Source: Carbonactinospora thermoautotrophica (GTDB lineage: Bacteria; Actinomycetota; Actinomycetes; Streptomycetales; Carbonactinosporaceae). From it: DNA of 64,000 nucleotides. Below the pieces are notes generated by a model that worked only from the letters and a program-made list of their open reading frames with translations, was not told the DNA's origin and made no database searches. Below, in pieces: positions 15,544 to 24,987 of this stretch; position 1 is the first letter of the stretch; every line of letters starts with the position of its first letter. The translations under genes and the position numbers were made by a program. Location: positions 62,001 through 126,000 of the forward strand of contig NZ_JYIJ01000015.1 of the NCBI RefSeq assembly GCF_001543895.1, written 5' to 3'.

Positions 15544-15565
15544 GGGTGGCGGTTGCCGCCCACCC
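15544..15565 (-). terminator. Hairpin after the ABC-F gene
   Basis: GGGTGGCGG pairs with CCGCCCACCC (one bulged base) around TTG, about 18 bases past the leftward ABC-F stop. No T-run. Confidence 0.4.
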
Positions 15566-15582
15566 GGGTGGGGAACCGCCGG

Positions 15583-17175
15583 TCAGGCCAGGGCGACCAG
15601 ATCGGCGTACTCGTCACTCCACAGGTCCTCGACCCCGTCGGGCAACAGGATGATCCGCTCGGGGTTGAGCGCCTCCACGGCGCCCTCGTCGTGGGTGACC
15701 AGCACGATGGCGCCGGTGTAGGTGCGCAGCGCCGCCAGGACCTCCTCCCGACTGGCCGGGTCGAGGTTGTTGGTGGGCTCGTCCAGCAGCAGCACGTTGG
15801 CGCTGGAGACCACGAGGGTGGCGAGCGCGAGCCGGGTCTTCTCCCCGCCGGACAGCACGCCGGCGGGCTTGTCCACGTCGTCGCCGGAGAACAGGAACGA
15901 ACCCAGGATCTTGCGCACCTCGACCTCGGGCAGGTCGGGGGCTGCCGACCGCATGTTCTCCAGCACCGTCCGCGCGGTGTCGAGCGTCTCGTGCTCCTGC
16001 GCGTAGTACCCGAGCTTCAGCCCGTGCCCGCGGACGACCTCGCCGGTGTCCGGCTGCTCCAGCCCGGCGAGGATGCGCAGCAGGGTGGTCTTGCCGGCGC
16101 CGTTCAGGCCCAGCACCACGACCCGGGAGCCGCGGTCGATGGCGAGGTCGACGTCGGTGAAGACCTCCAGCGATCCGTACGACTTCGACAGCCCGGTCGC
16201 CGTGAGCGGGGTCTTGCCGCAAGGCGCCGGCTCGGGGAAGCGGATCCGGGCCACCTTGTCGCGCTGGCCGACCTCCTCCAGGCCGGCCAGCAGCCGCTCG
16301 GCGCGCCGCTCCATGTTCTGGGCGGCCTTGGCCTTCGTAGCCTTGTACCGCATGCGGTCGGCCTGGGCCTTGAGGACGGCCGCCTGCTTCTCCGCGTTGG
16401 CGCGCTCCCGCCGGCGGCGCCGCTCGTCGGCCTCGCGCTGGGCCAGGTACTGCTTCCAGCCCATGTTGTACACGTCCAGCGCGGCCCGGTTGGCGTCCAG
16501 GTGGAAGACCCGGTTGACGCAGTGCTCGATCAGCCCCACGTCGTGGCTGATCACGATGAACCCGCCCTGGTAGGACTTGAGGAACTCGCGCAGCCAGACG
16601 ATCGAGTCCACGTCCAGGTGGTTGGTGGGCTCATCCAGCAGCAGGGTCTGCGCGCCAGAGAACAGGATGCGGGCCAGCTCGACGCGCCGCCGCTGGCCGC
16701 CGGACAGGGTGCCGAGCGGCTGGTTGAGCACCCGGTCGGGCAGGCCGAGGCTGGACGCGATCGACGCGGCCTCGGCCTCGGCCGCGTAGCCGCCTCTCGC
16801 CTGGAACTCCGTTTCCAGGCGCGCGTACCGGCGCATGGCGCGCTCGCGGGCCGGGCCGAGCCCCATCTGCGCCTCGGCCTCGCGCATACCGCGGATGATC
16901 GTGTCCAGGCCCCGCGCGGACAGGATCCGGTCGCGGGCCAGCACCTCCAGATCGCCGGTGCGCGGGTCCTGTGGCAGGTACCCCACATCGCCGGACCGGG
17001 TGATCGTGCCGGCCGCGGGCAGCAGCTCCCCGGCCAGCGCCCTGGTGAGGGTGGTCTTGCCCGCGCCGTTACGGCCCACGAGGCCGACGCGGTCCCCAGG
17101 GGCGACGCGAAAGCTGGCGTTCTCCAGCAGGATGCGCGAACCAGCGCGCAGTTCGATGTCCAATGCGGTGATCAT
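15583..17175 (-). CDS. ABC-F family ATPase
   Basis: 530 aa with two nucleotide-binding domains and no membrane part. Walker A motifs are GRNGAGKTT and GLNGAGKTT; signatures are [15 protein letters not shown] and [15 protein letters not shown]; Walker B segments end DEPTNHLD and DEPTNNLD. A basic linker (about residues 240-300) would reach into the ribosome. ABC-F proteins bind the E site and act in translation or antibiotic resistance. The ATG at 17175 ([12 protein letters not shown]) fits the family better than the ATG at 17193. It diverges from the metallopeptidase gene. Confidence 0.92.
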   Translation of the reverse strand: MITALDIELRAGSRILLENASFRVAPGDRVGLVGRNGAGKTTLTRALAGELLPAAGTITRSGDVGYLPQDPRTGDLEVLARDRILSARGLDTIIRGMREAEAQMGLGPARERAMRRYARLETEFQARGGYAAEAEAASIASSLGLPDRVLNQPLGTLSGGQRRRVELARILFSGAQTLLLDEPTNHLDVDSIVWLREFLKSYQGGFIVISHDVGLIEHCVNRVFHLDANRAALDVYNMGWKQYLAQREADERRRRRERANAEKQAAVLKAQADRMRYKATKAKAAQNMERRAERLLAGLEEVGQRDKVARIRFPEPAPCGKTPLTATGLSKSYGSLEVFTDVDLAIDRGSRVVVLGLNGAGKTTLLRILAGLEQPDTGEVVRGHGLKLGYYAQEHETLDTARTVLENMRSAAPDLPEVEVRKILGSFLFSGDDVDKPAGVLSGGEKTRLALATLVVSSANVLLLDEPTNNLDPASREEVLAALRTYTGAIVLVTHDEGAVEALNPERIILLPDGVEDLWSDEYADLVALA

Positions 17176-17403
17176 GAGAAGCGAACGCTCCAAGGCAGAT
17201 GGATCGGCGGTCGGTACGGGATGGCGGAAGCCGGCCTAGATCGGAGGCGTTCGCATGGGGTTCAGTCTACGAGACGAGGCCGCCGCGACCGCGCGTGTGC
17301 TCGCTCATGGCGCGCCGGGGACAATGCGTCTCAGTCGGCGGCCAGCCGGGTGAGCGGTCGGGTGGGCCGCAGGCGCGTGTCCCACGGACGGAGGTGGCAG
17401 GAG

Positions 17404-18294
17404 ATGCGCTTCGACGAGGACGCCGAACTCGACTCCTCACAGGTCGAGGACGTCGGCGGCTCGGGCGGCTTCCCCGGTGGGGGCATCGCGATCGGCGGCG
17501 GCGCGATCGGGATCATCGGGCTGATCCTCGTGCTGTTGTTCGGGGGCGGGATCGACCTCTCGTCGCTGGAGTCCGGCGGGCAGCAGCCCGCGCAGCCGGG
17601 GTCCGACCTCGCGGCCGAGTGCCGAAGCGGCGCGGACGCGAACGCCAACCAGAAGTGCCGGATCGTCGCGGACGTGAACAGCATCCAGGCGTTCTGGTCT
17701 GGTGAGTTCGCGCGGCGCGGCGGCCGGTACACGCGGGCCAAGACGACGCTGTTCACCGGCTCGGTCGACACCGGCTGCGGCTTCGCGAGCTCAGCGGTGG
17801 GCCCCTTCTACTGCCCGGCGGACCGGCACGTGTACCTGGACCTCGGGTTCTTCCAGGACCTGCGGGCGCGGTTCGGCGCCCGGGGCGGTCCCTTCGCCGA
17901 GGCGTACGTGCTGGCGCACGAGTACGGCCACCACGTGCAGAACCTGGTCGGGATCATGGACCAGGTCGGGGCCGACCGGCAGGGCCCGCAGAGCGCGGCG
18001 GTACGGCTGGAGCTGCAGGCGGACTGCCTGGCCGGGGTGTGGGCGCACCACGCGACCCAGACCACGGACGAGAACGGCCGACCGTTCCTGGCGCGGCTGA
18101 CCGACGAGGACATCGCCGCGGCGGTGGACGCGGCCGGTGCCGTGGGCGACGACCGGATCCAGCAGAAGGCGCAGGGACAGGTCAACCCGGAGACGTGGAC
18201 GCACGGGTCGGCCGCGCAGCGGATGCGCTGGTTCAAGATCGGCTACCGGAGCGGCGACCTGAACCAGTGCGACACGTTCTCCGCAGCTCTCTGA
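17404..18294 (+). CDS. Neutral zinc metallopeptidase, YpfJ type
   Basis: 296 aa. Residues about 22-49 form a Gly-rich membrane anchor ([22 protein letters not shown]), with the catalytic domain probably outside. The zinc site is HEYGH (172-176) with a third ligand Glu near 204 (ELQADCLAG). Four cysteines (73, 85, 125, 137) could form disulfides. The peptidase substrate is unknown. The ATG at 17404 has GGAGG nine bases upstream. The frame stays open far upstream to 15553, but that part is antisense to the ABC-F gene and is not coding. Confidence 0.9.
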   Translation: MRFDEDAELDSSQVEDVGGSGGFPGGGIAIGGGAIGIIGLILVLLFGGGIDLSSLESGGQQPAQPGSDLAAECRSGADANANQKCRIVADVNSIQAFWSGEFARRGGRYTRAKTTLFTGSVDTGCGFASSAVGPFYCPADRHVYLDLGFFQDLRARFGARGGPFAEAYVLAHEYGHHVQNLVGIMDQVGADRQGPQSAAVRLELQADCLAGVWAHHATQTTDENGRPFLARLTDEDIAAAVDAAGAVGDDRIQQKAQGQVNPETWTHGSAAQRMRWFKIGYRSGDLNQCDTFSAAL

Positions 18295-18574
18295 CATCCG
18301 AAGGCGGGACGGCCAAGGGCCAGGGCAACCCCGACCGCCCCGCCGCGTCGCGCGGAAGGCTGCCCATCCAAGCCGCCCGGGGCGGCCTGCGCAGGAAGCC
18401 TGGGCGCCTCGGGCTGTCGAACAGTTCCTGCCTGAACGAGGGGGAGGGAGAACGAGCAAGAACCTGTGCAGCGATGTGCGCGACTACCCTTTAACCTGCA
18501 ATTACGCGCACGCCGTGTCAACGGTTGTTTTCGAACTGTGTCCTGTCGGGGTGTGCCGGCCGGGCTGCACGACC

Positions 18575-19360
18575 TCAGCCGCCGGTTCCCACGTTCTGAG
18601 TGATCCAGTTCCGGTAGGCGGTCGCGTCCGTGTAGATCATGGGCGACATCCCGCAGTACAGGTAGGTGCCCCGGCTGGCGACGCCGACCAGCAGCCAGCC
18701 GCCTGCCGCCCGCTGCAGCGCCGGACCGCCCGAGTCACCGAAGCAGATGCCCTCCGAACCGTTCCGGTTGTCCACGCACAGGTCCTGCTCCTGCAGCCCG
18801 ACGACCAGCGTCTCGCACGCCGGAGGCGCGGCGACGAGCGTGTCCAGCTGCTTGAGCATCCGGGGCGGGGTGCCACAGCCCAGGTACGGGCACTCCAGCC
18901 CCCAGCCGAGCAAGCGCACCGCGGTCCCCCGCGCGGGCGAGGAGCCGGCGATCTCGACCGCTCGTGCGGAGACCGGCGCGTCGAGCCGCAGCAGCGAGAT
19001 GTCGTTGGAGCTGACCAGGTACCGCTCGAACTGCGGGTGGAGGATCACCCGGACGACCGACCGCAACTCCCCGCCCGTGGTCCGGTCGTTGCTCCCCACC
19101 CGGACACGGATCTGATCAGGGGACATGGTGTCCACGCAGTGCGCCGCGCTCACCACCCACTGCGGCGTGATGAGCGACCCTCCGCAAAAGTGCGAGCCGT
19201 CGAGCCGCTGCAACGACGCCATGAACGGGTAGGACTCGGTGGCGGCCTTCCCGCCTGCGATGAGCGGCCGCGGATCGGTCTCGGCCGCGACACCGGCCAA
19301 ACTGGTGAAAGCCAGCGCGACGGCGGCGGCGCCGGCGAGGAGGGCCCTGGTCAGTCGCAT
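18575..19360 (-). CDS. Secreted trypsin-like serine protease (S1A)
   Basis: 261 aa from the ATG at 19360; GGGAGGC is just upstream. A signal peptide ends near AAVALAFTSLAGVAAE, followed by a short propeptide and the IAGG activation site (about residue 35). The triad is His74 (AAHC), Asp120 (NDISLL) and Ser210 (GDSGGP). Disulfide cysteines of the chymotrypsin fold are present. The specificity-pocket residue, six before Ser, is Gly204 in SEGICFGDSGGP, so classical trypsin specificity (Asp) is not supported. It stands alone as a single transcription unit. Confidence 0.92.
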   Translation of the reverse strand: MRLTRALLAGAAAVALAFTSLAGVAAETDPRPLIAGGKAATESYPFMASLQRLDGSHFCGGSLITPQWVVSAAHCVDTMSPDQIRVRVGSNDRTTGGELRSVVRVILHPQFERYLVSSNDISLLRLDAPVSARAVEIAGSSPARGTAVRLLGWGLECPYLGCGTPPRMLKQLDTLVAAPPACETLVVGLQEQDLCVDNRNGSEGICFGDSGGPALQRAAGGWLLVGVASRGTYLYCGMSPMIYTDATAYRNWITQNVGTGG

Positions 19361-19791
19361 CACGCCTCCCTGACAGCTACCTGGGTAAAAGAAATGTAAT
19401 GGGGCGTACCCGGCATACCCCTACAAATGATGTCGAATCAATACCCAGTGCTGGGGACACGCGCTGGCGCGCCTCGGCGGCTCGCCCCATCCGCCTGACC
19501 CGAAGGAACGAGCCGGGCGGAGGCCGCGCTGAACGGTTCCGCTGAGTGTCTGCTGAATGCCCTGGGAACCGGCGACCCCGCCTCCGGCGATGCCGTCCGC
19601 GAGCGGTGATCCGACAGCCTCCCGGCGCTCACCACCGGTTGCCGGACCGGTACCGCTCTGTTCGATCTCGCTGACAGCGCTCCGGGAAGACGGCACCGGT
19701 ATTACCAGAAGACTTGGCGAGAGCTCCTCAACCAACGTCCGGCGCACGCTACGAAAACACAGTCCACCACAGTTCAACAGGGCGTCAGACG
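19361..19791. other. Intergenic region with the protease promoter
   Basis: Just before the protease gene, on the minus strand, TTGATT (19436-19441) and TATGCC (19412-19417) are 18 bases apart and could be -35 and -10. The rest, to 19791, is GC-rich; a leftward open frame at 19421-19777 has no ribosome site or known pattern and I do not call it a gene. Confidence 0.4.
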
Positions 19792-20490
19792 TTACTCCGG
19801 CGCTTCGCCAGCGGCCCGTGGGTCGGTGACGCGGATGCGCACGGCACGGAAGAGCGCTGGCGTGCTCCGCAGCACGGCCAGTCGGGGCTCGGGCACGGGG
19901 AGGAAGCGGGCAACCGCGAGCGTGAAGACCGGACGCAGCCGTGGCTCCTCCCGCAGCGCGTCCACCGCCCGCCGGTCGCCGCCCAGCACGACCGCCGCCA
20001 GCCGGCCCAGGTGGGGTTCCAGCACACGGACCGCGTCCTCGGCCGCCGCCTTCAGCGCTTCCCGCGCCTGCCCCTCGCGCCGGCGCGCGAACCGTTGCTG
20101 CGACCAGCCGCCCGCCCTGTGGCGGCCGTGCACGAGCCGCGTCCCCACCTTGGACGCCACCAGCCGGGTGCCCTCGAACACCCCGGCCGCGTGTGCCCCG
20201 GCACGGACCAACAGCACACCGACCACCCGGTCTCGCAGCGCGTGCTCGGCGAGCGCGTCCGAGACCAACCCGGCGTGCTCCCCCAGCCCGTCCCGCAGCG
20301 GCGGGAACGGGACCTCGGCCTCGGCCACCGCCCCGTCGGCGCCCTCGAACCGCACCGCCTCGGGCCCGGCGACCGTCCGCACCACCTGATGGCGTTCGGC
20401 GAACCCCTCCAGCCAGCGCGCCACGCGCTCAGGCGGCACCTCGACCCAGCGCCCGCCGCCGGCTGCGGGCTGTACCCGGACCCTGTTCAT
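19792..20490 (-). CDS. acVLRF1 family peptidyl-tRNA hydrolase
   Basis: 232 aa. It matches the actinobacterial VLRF1-type release factor family, relatives of eRF1/Vms1 that cut peptidyl-tRNA on stalled ribosomes or large subunits. The key loop is visible: HRAGGWSQQRFARRREGQ, where the Gln after the Gly-Trp-Ser plays the role of the GGQ glutamine. An N-terminal part (1-80) contains PPERVARWLEGFAERH. The C-terminal third (ALREEPRLRPVFTLAVARFLPVPEP) resembles other family members. GATGAGGA immediately precedes the ATG. It lies downstream of the suf operon, separated by a hairpin. Confidence 0.85.
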   Translation of the reverse strand: MNRVRVQPAAGGGRWVEVPPERVARWLEGFAERHQVVRTVAGPEAVRFEGADGAVAEAEVPFPPLRDGLGEHAGLVSDALAEHALRDRVVGVLLVRAGAHAAGVFEGTRLVASKVGTRLVHGRHRAGGWSQQRFARRREGQAREALKAAAEDAVRVLEPHLGRLAAVVLGGDRRAVDALREEPRLRPVFTLAVARFLPVPEPRLAVLRSTPALFRAVRIRVTDPRAAGEAPE

Positions 20491-20502
20491 TCCTCATCCG
20501 TG

Positions 20503-20542
20503 ACGATCGTGGGCTGCGCACGATCGCACAGCCCACGATTGT
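20503..20542 (-). terminator. Terminator hairpin of the suf operon
   Basis: ATCGTGGGCTG pairs with CAGCCCACGAT, extended to 13 of 14 matches, around a 12-base loop that itself includes CGATCG. It lies 36 bases past the last suf gene and before acVLRF1. No T-run, as usual for actinomycetes. Confidence 0.7.
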
Positions 20543-20577
20543 TCGCTTCCCCCGGCCGTCGCCGGCCGCCTGACGCC

Positions 20578-20910
20578 TCAGACGTTGAACCCGAGCGCTC
20601 GCAGCTGCTCGCGACCCTCATCGGTGATCTTGTCCGGACCCCACGGCGGCATCCAGACCCAGTTGATCCGGAAGTCCGACACCAAGCCCTCCAGGGCGGT
20701 CCGGGTCTGGTCCTCGATCACATCGGTGAGGGGGCAGGCCGCGCTGGTGAGCGTCATGTCGATGGTGGCGACGTTGTTCTGGTCGACGCTCACCCCGTAG
20801 ACGAGGCCCAAATCGACCACGTTGATACCGAGCTCCGGGTCGACCACGTCCTTCAGGGCCTCGGTGACGTCCTCCACCGTGGCGAGCCGGGTGGACGCTT
20901 CGTCGGTCAT
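20578..20910 (-). CDS. sufT: Metal-sulfur cluster assembly factor, SufT/PaaD-like (MIP18 family)
   Basis: 110 aa DUF59-domain protein. VVDPELGINVVDLGLVYGV and the conserved Cys in TLTSAACPLTDVIEDQ define the family, which helps deliver or mature iron-sulfur clusters. The C-terminal VWMPPWGPDKITDEGREQL is typical. The ATG at 20910 overlaps the sufU stop (ATGA) and follows GGGAGG inside sufU; an apparent longer start at 20982 lies within sufU and is not used. It is the last gene of the suf operon. Confidence 0.92.
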   Translation of the reverse strand: MTDEASTRLATVEDVTEALKDVVDPELGINVVDLGLVYGVSVDQNNVATIDMTLTSAACPLTDVIEDQTRTALEGLVSDFRINWVWMPPWGPDKITDEGREQLRALGFNV

Positions 20911-21359
20911 CGCATTACCTCCCTGGCGGCCATCGCCTGCACGGTGGCGTCCTTCCACGCCATCCAGCTGAGCAGCGCGCACTTGACACGGGCCGGGTAC
21001 TTGGACACCCCGGCGAACGCGACCGCGTCCTCCAGCACGTCCTCGTCCGGCTTGGTCTGTCCCTTGGACTGCATCAGCGCGAGGAACTCGTCGCTGACCG
21101 TCATCGCCTCGTCCACGGTCTTGCCGATGACGAGATCGGTCATGATCGACGCGCTGGCCTGCGATATCGAGCAGCCGATCGAGTCATACGAGACGTCCTT
21201 GATCCGATCGCCGTCGAGCAGCACCCGCAGCGTCACCTCGTCCCCGCAGGTGGGGTTGACGTGGTGCACCTCGGCGTCGTACGGCTCCCTCAGCCCCTTG
21301 TTGTGGGGGTTGCGGTAGTGGTCCAGGATGATCTCCTGGTACATCGAGTCAAGCTGCAT
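20907..21359 (-). CDS. sufU: Fe-S cluster assembly protein SufU
   Basis: 150 aa. SufU takes persulfide sulfur from SufS by zinc-ligand exchange. The zinc ligands are in place: Cys38 and Asp40 (NPTCGD), Cys63 (GCSIS) and Cys127 (VKCALL). The ATG overlaps the sufS stop by one base (TGATG), which shows translational coupling. The 20-residue insertion around GQTKPDEDVLEDAVAF is usual for this SufU/IscU-like type. Confidence 0.95.
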   Translation of the reverse strand: MQLDSMYQEIILDHYRNPHNKGLREPYDAEVHHVNPTCGDEVTLRVLLDGDRIKDVSYDSIGCSISQASASIMTDLVIGKTVDEAMTVSDEFLALMQSKGQTKPDEDVLEDAVAFAGVSKYPARVKCALLSWMAWKDATVQAMAAREVMR

Positions 21360-22618
21360 CAGCCGAAGAACCTCTTCACGTGCTCAATTCCGGCGACCAG
21401 CGCGTCCACGTCCGCGGGTGAGTTGTAGATGTAGAACGAGGCGCGGGTCGTGGCCGGGATCCCGTACCGCAGGCACACCGGGCGGGCGCAGTGGTGGCCG
21501 ACCCGGACCGCGATGCCCTGGTCGTCGAGCACCTGCCCCACGTCGTGGGGGTGGATGTCGCCGAGCGTGAAGGAGATCGCCGCGCCTCGATCGTCGGCGG
21601 TGTACGGGCCGATGATCCGCAAACCCTCGATCGACTGCAGCGCCTCCAGCGCGTACCTGGTGATCGCGTGCTCGTGGGCTTGGACGTTCTCCATGCCGAT
21701 CTCGGAGAGGTAGTCCACGGCCGCGCCGAGGCCGACGGCCTGCGCGATCGGGGGCGTGCCCGCCTCGTACTTGTGCGGCACCGCCGCGTACGTGGAGGAG
21801 GTCATGGTGACGGTCTCGATCATCTCACCGCCGCCCAGGAACGGAGGCAGCTCTTCGAGCACCTGCTTGCGGCCCCACAGCACGCCGATACCGGTCGGCC
21901 CGCACATCTTGTGGCCGGTGAACGCCACGAAGTCCGCGCCGAGCGCGGCCACGTCCAGCGGCATGTGCGGCGCGGCCTGCGAGGCGTCCACGACGACCAT
22001 GGCTCCGACCTCGTGGGCCCGGCGGACGATCACGTCGATCGGGTTGACCGTGCCGAGGATGTTCGACACGTACACGATCGACACGACCTTGGTGCGCTCG
22101 GTGATGACCTCGTCGATGCGCGACAGGTCGAGCCGGCCCTCCTCGGTGAGACCGAACCACTTGAGCGTCGCGCCGACCCGCTGACAGAGCAGCTGCCACG
22201 GCACGATGTTCGAGTGGTGCTCCATCTCGGTGATGACGACCTCGTCACCGGCGCGCACCCGGTACGGCTCGTCCGCCCAGGCGAGCAGGTTCGACACCAG
22301 GTTGAGGGCCTCGGACGAGTTCTTGGTGAAGATCACCTCGTCGCGGCTGGGCGCCTTGATGAACGCGGCGACCTTGTCGCGCGCCCCCTCGTACAGGGCC
22401 GTGGCCTCCTCCGCGAGCACGTGGATACCGCGGTGGACGTTGGCGTTGTGCCGCTCGTAGTACGCGCTGAGCGCGTCGAGCACCTGGCGCGGCTTCTGCG
22501 AGGTGGCCGCGTTGTCCAGGTACACGAGCGGCTTGTCGCCGTGGACGAGCCGGTCCAGGATCGGGAAGTCCTTACGGATCTTCTCGACGTCGAGCAGCCC
22601 AAGGAGCTGCGTGGACAT
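21359..22618 (-). CDS. sufS: Cysteine desulfurase SufS
   Basis: 419 aa PLP enzyme, class V aminotransferase fold. It removes sulfur from cysteine to give alanine and an enzyme persulfide. PLP lysine is K237 (TGHKMCGPTG) and the persulfide cysteine C377 lies in the short loop VGHHCARP, marking group II (SufS) desulfurases. The N-terminal KIRKDFPIL and YLDNAATSQKP are standard. The start lies two bases after the sufC stop. Confidence 0.96.
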   Translation of the reverse strand: MSTQLLGLLDVEKIRKDFPILDRLVHGDKPLVYLDNAATSQKPRQVLDALSAYYERHNANVHRGIHVLAEEATALYEGARDKVAAFIKAPSRDEVIFTKNSSEALNLVSNLLAWADEPYRVRAGDEVVITEMEHHSNIVPWQLLCQRVGATLKWFGLTEEGRLDLSRIDEVITERTKVVSIVYVSNILGTVNPIDVIVRRAHEVGAMVVVDASQAAPHMPLDVAALGADFVAFTGHKMCGPTGIGVLWGRKQVLEELPPFLGGGEMIETVTMTSSTYAAVPHKYEAGTPPIAQAVGLGAAVDYLSEIGMENVQAHEHAITRYALEALQSIEGLRIIGPYTADDRGAAISFTLGDIHPHDVGQVLDDQGIAVRVGHHCARPVCLRYGIPATTRASFYIYNSPADVDALVAGIEHVKRFFG

Positions 22619-22620
22619 CG

Positions 22621-23379
22621 CTACACACCCGCCTTCAGGAAGCGCTCGTAACCCTCGGCCTCCAACAGCTCGGCGAGCTCCGGGCCGCCTTCCTCGACGA
22701 CGCGGCCGCCCACGAAGACGTGCACGAAGTCCGGCTTCACGTACCGCAGGATCCGGGTGTAGTGGGTGATCAGCAGCACGCCCACCTCCCCGGCCTCCCG
22801 GATGCGGTTGATGCCCTCGGACACCACCTTGAGCGCGTCGATGTCCAGGCCGGAGTCGGTCTCGTCGAGGATCGCGATCTTGGGCTTGAGTAGCTCGAGC
22901 TGCAGGATCTCGTGCCGCTTCTTCTCACCGCCGGAGAAGCCCTCGTTGACGTTGCGCTCGGCGAAGGAGGGATCCATGCCAAGGCGCTCCATGGCCTCGC
23001 GGACCTCCTTCACCCAGGCGCGCAGCTTCGGCGCCTCGCCCCGGATCGCGGTGGCGGCGGTCCGCAGGAAGTTCGAGACGGACACGCCCGGCACCTCGAC
23101 CGGGTACTGCATGGCCAGGAACAGCCCGGCCCGGGCCCGCTCGTCGACGCCCATCGCGAGGACGTCCTCGCCGTCGAGCGTGACCGTGCCCGAAGTGACC
23201 GTGTACTTGGGGTGGCCGGCGATCGAGTACGCGAGCGTGGACTTTCCGGAGCCGTTGGGACCCATGATCGCGTGGGTCTCTCCCTGCTTCACGGTCAGGT
23301 CGACGCCGCGCAGAATCTCCCGGGGGCCGTTCTCAGCCTCGACGGAGACGTGCAGGTCGCGGATCTCAAGGGTGGCCAT
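22621..23379 (-). CDS. sufC: Fe-S assembly ATPase SufC
   Basis: 252 aa soluble ABC ATPase that joins SufB and SufD to form the SufBC2D scaffold. Walker A GPNGSGKST, signature FSGGEKKRHEILQLELL and Walker B KIAILDETDSGLDID are clear; the SufC-type variation after the signature is as expected. The gene lies between the Rieske ferredoxin gene (7 bases) and sufS (2 bases). Confidence 0.96.
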   Translation of the reverse strand: MATLEIRDLHVSVEAENGPREILRGVDLTVKQGETHAIMGPNGSGKSTLAYSIAGHPKYTVTSGTVTLDGEDVLAMGVDERARAGLFLAMQYPVEVPGVSVSNFLRTAATAIRGEAPKLRAWVKEVREAMERLGMDPSFAERNVNEGFSGGEKKRHEILQLELLKPKIAILDETDSGLDIDALKVVSEGINRIREAGEVGVLLITHYTRILRYVKPDFVHVFVGGRVVEEGGPELAELLEAEGYERFLKAGV

Positions 23380-23386
23380 CTGGGTC

Positions 23387-23722
23387 TCAGGACTCCTGCT
23401 CGTTCACGGCGACGTACACAGTCGCGTCTGCGCCGTCGCCCTCGATCTTCACGGGATAGACGGGGACCGGCTGGGTAGCCGGGAGGCCGGTCGGCTTGCC
23501 AGTGCGCAGGTCGAAGCGGGAACCGTGCAGCCAGCACTCGATCGTGCCGTCTTCGACCTCGCCCTCGCTCAGCGCGACGTTGGCGTGGCTGCACACGTCG
23601 TGGATCGCATAAACCTCGCCCTCGCTGCGGACGATGGCGACGGGCTTGCCGGCCAGCTCACAGTGGACGGCGCCTCCCTCCGGCACGTCGGCCAGCGGAC
23701 ACGCCTTCACGTACTCGGTCAT
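23387..23722 (-). CDS. Rieske-type ferredoxin in the suf operon
   Basis: 111 aa. The Rieske [2Fe-2S] motifs are CSH (in DVCSHANVAL) and CWLH (in IECWLHGSRFD), the soluble bacterial ferredoxin form without disulfide cysteines. It resembles ferredoxin subunits of non-heme iron oxygenases and probably donates electrons during cluster assembly; this role is inferred from its place between sufD and sufC, common in actinomycetes. Its ATG overlaps the end of sufD... in transcription order sufD ends at 23719 and this gene starts at 23722, an ATGA overlap. Confidence 0.93.
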   Translation of the reverse strand: MTEYVKACPLADVPEGGAVHCELAGKPVAIVRSEGEVYAIHDVCSHANVALSEGEVEDGTIECWLHGSRFDLRTGKPTGLPATQPVPVYPVKIEGDGADATVYVAVNEQES

Positions 23723-24984
23723 GCTCCGCCCCCTTCGTCCGCGTACGTCGCCCCCAGCGTCCGACCCAGCTGGGCCTCGACCTCGGCCAGCAGCCGCTCC
23801 TCGATCTCGGGGATCCCGATCTGGTGGATGACCTCGGCGAAGAAGCCGCGCACCACGAGCCGGCGCGCCTCGTCGGCGGGGATGCCGCGGCTCATCAGGT
23901 AGAACAGCTGCTCATCGTCGAACCGCCCGGTCGCGCTCGCGTGGCCGGCGCCGACGACCTCGCCGGTCTCGATCTCCAGGTTCGGCACCGAGTCGGCCCG
24001 GGCGCCGTCGGTCAGCACGAGGTTACGGTTCAACTCGTAGGTGTCGGTGCCCTCGGCGTTATGCCGGATCAGCACGTCGCTGACCCACACCGCGTGCGCG
24101 CCATCGCCCTGCAGCGCGCCCTTGTAGGTGACCCGGCTGCGGCAGTGCGGCGCACTGTGGTCGACGAACAACCGCTGCTCCAGGTGCTGGCCGGCGTCGG
24201 CGAAGTACAGGCCGAGCAGCTCGGCGTCCGCGCCCGGCCCGTCGAACGCCACCTGCGGGAACGTCCGGACCAGGTCGCCGCCGAAGGTCACCAGCACGGA
24301 CTTGAACCTGGCGTCCCGGCCGACCCGGACCTGGTGGTGCGACAGGTGCACGGCGTCATCGGCCCACTCCTGCAGGGTCACCACGGTGAGTCTGGCGCCC
24401 GGGCCGACCGCGAACTCCACGTTGTCGGCGTACGTCGCCGAGCCGGAGCAGTCGATGATGACGACGGCCTCGGCCAGTTCCTTGACGTCGACGAGCAGGT
24501 GGCCGAAGGCGGTGCCGCCCATGCCGCGCAGGCGTACCGTGACCGGCCGGTCCAGCCGCGCCTCGCGCGGCACGGTGATCACCGTGGCCTTCTCGAACGC
24601 GCAGTACGCCTGGGCCGCGACCCGGTCGGTCGGCTTGGCAACCGAGCCGACGCGGGCGTCGTCGCGGCCCACGGTCTCGACGGTCACCGGCTGCGGCGCG
24701 TCCACCTCGACGGCGACGCTCCCGTCCGCCGACGCGCTGCCGTCGTGCAGCCCGCGCAGTCGCGCCAGCGGCGTGAACCGCCACTCCTCCTCCCGACCGG
24801 TCGGCACCGGGAAGTCGGCCACGTCGTACGAGGCCAGCCGGTGCGCCTTGGTCTCCGCCGGCTGCTGGCCTCCATGGCTGTGCTCACGCACGACGATGCT
24901 GGCACCGGTCCCCTCCGCGGGCCGTGCCACCTCGACGGCCGCCACCGGGACGGCCGCCTGCTCGGGAAACTTGCTCTCCGCCAT
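23719..24984 (-). CDS. sufD: Fe-S cluster scaffold subunit SufD
   Basis: 421 aa. The C-terminal half has the SufBD beta-helix core (VTLQEWADDAVHLSHHQVRV; YFADAGQHLEQRLFVDHSAPH) and ends with the SufC-binding helices (QLFYLMSRGIPADEARRLVV). The N-terminal ~100 residues are variable and helical. It lacks the redox cysteine arrangement of SufB. Three bases separate it from sufB upstream; its stop overlaps the ferredoxin start. Confidence 0.95.
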   Translation of the reverse strand: MAESKFPEQAAVPVAAVEVARPAEGTGASIVVREHSHGGQQPAETKAHRLASYDVADFPVPTGREEEWRFTPLARLRGLHDGSASADGSVAVEVDAPQPVTVETVGRDDARVGSVAKPTDRVAAQAYCAFEKATVITVPREARLDRPVTVRLRGMGGTAFGHLLVDVKELAEAVVIIDCSGSATYADNVEFAVGPGARLTVVTLQEWADDAVHLSHHQVRVGRDARFKSVLVTFGGDLVRTFPQVAFDGPGADAELLGLYFADAGQHLEQRLFVDHSAPHCRSRVTYKGALQGDGAHAVWVSDVLIRHNAEGTDTYELNRNLVLTDGARADSVPNLEIETGEVVGAGHASATGRFDDEQLFYLMSRGIPADEARRLVVRGFFAEVIHQIGIPEIEERLLAEVEAQLGRTLGATYADEGGGA

Positions 24985-24987
24985 GGA

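Noticed and set aside
15553-17403. A long rightward open frame leading into the metallopeptidase (over 900 codons in total)
   Set aside because: This part is antisense to a clear ABC-F gene; the real metallopeptidase start at 17404 has a ribosome site and membrane anchor.
19421-19777. Leftward 118-codon frame upstream of the trypsin-like protease
   Set aside because: No ribosome site, poor codon bias and no recognisable pattern; it overlaps the likely protease promoter.
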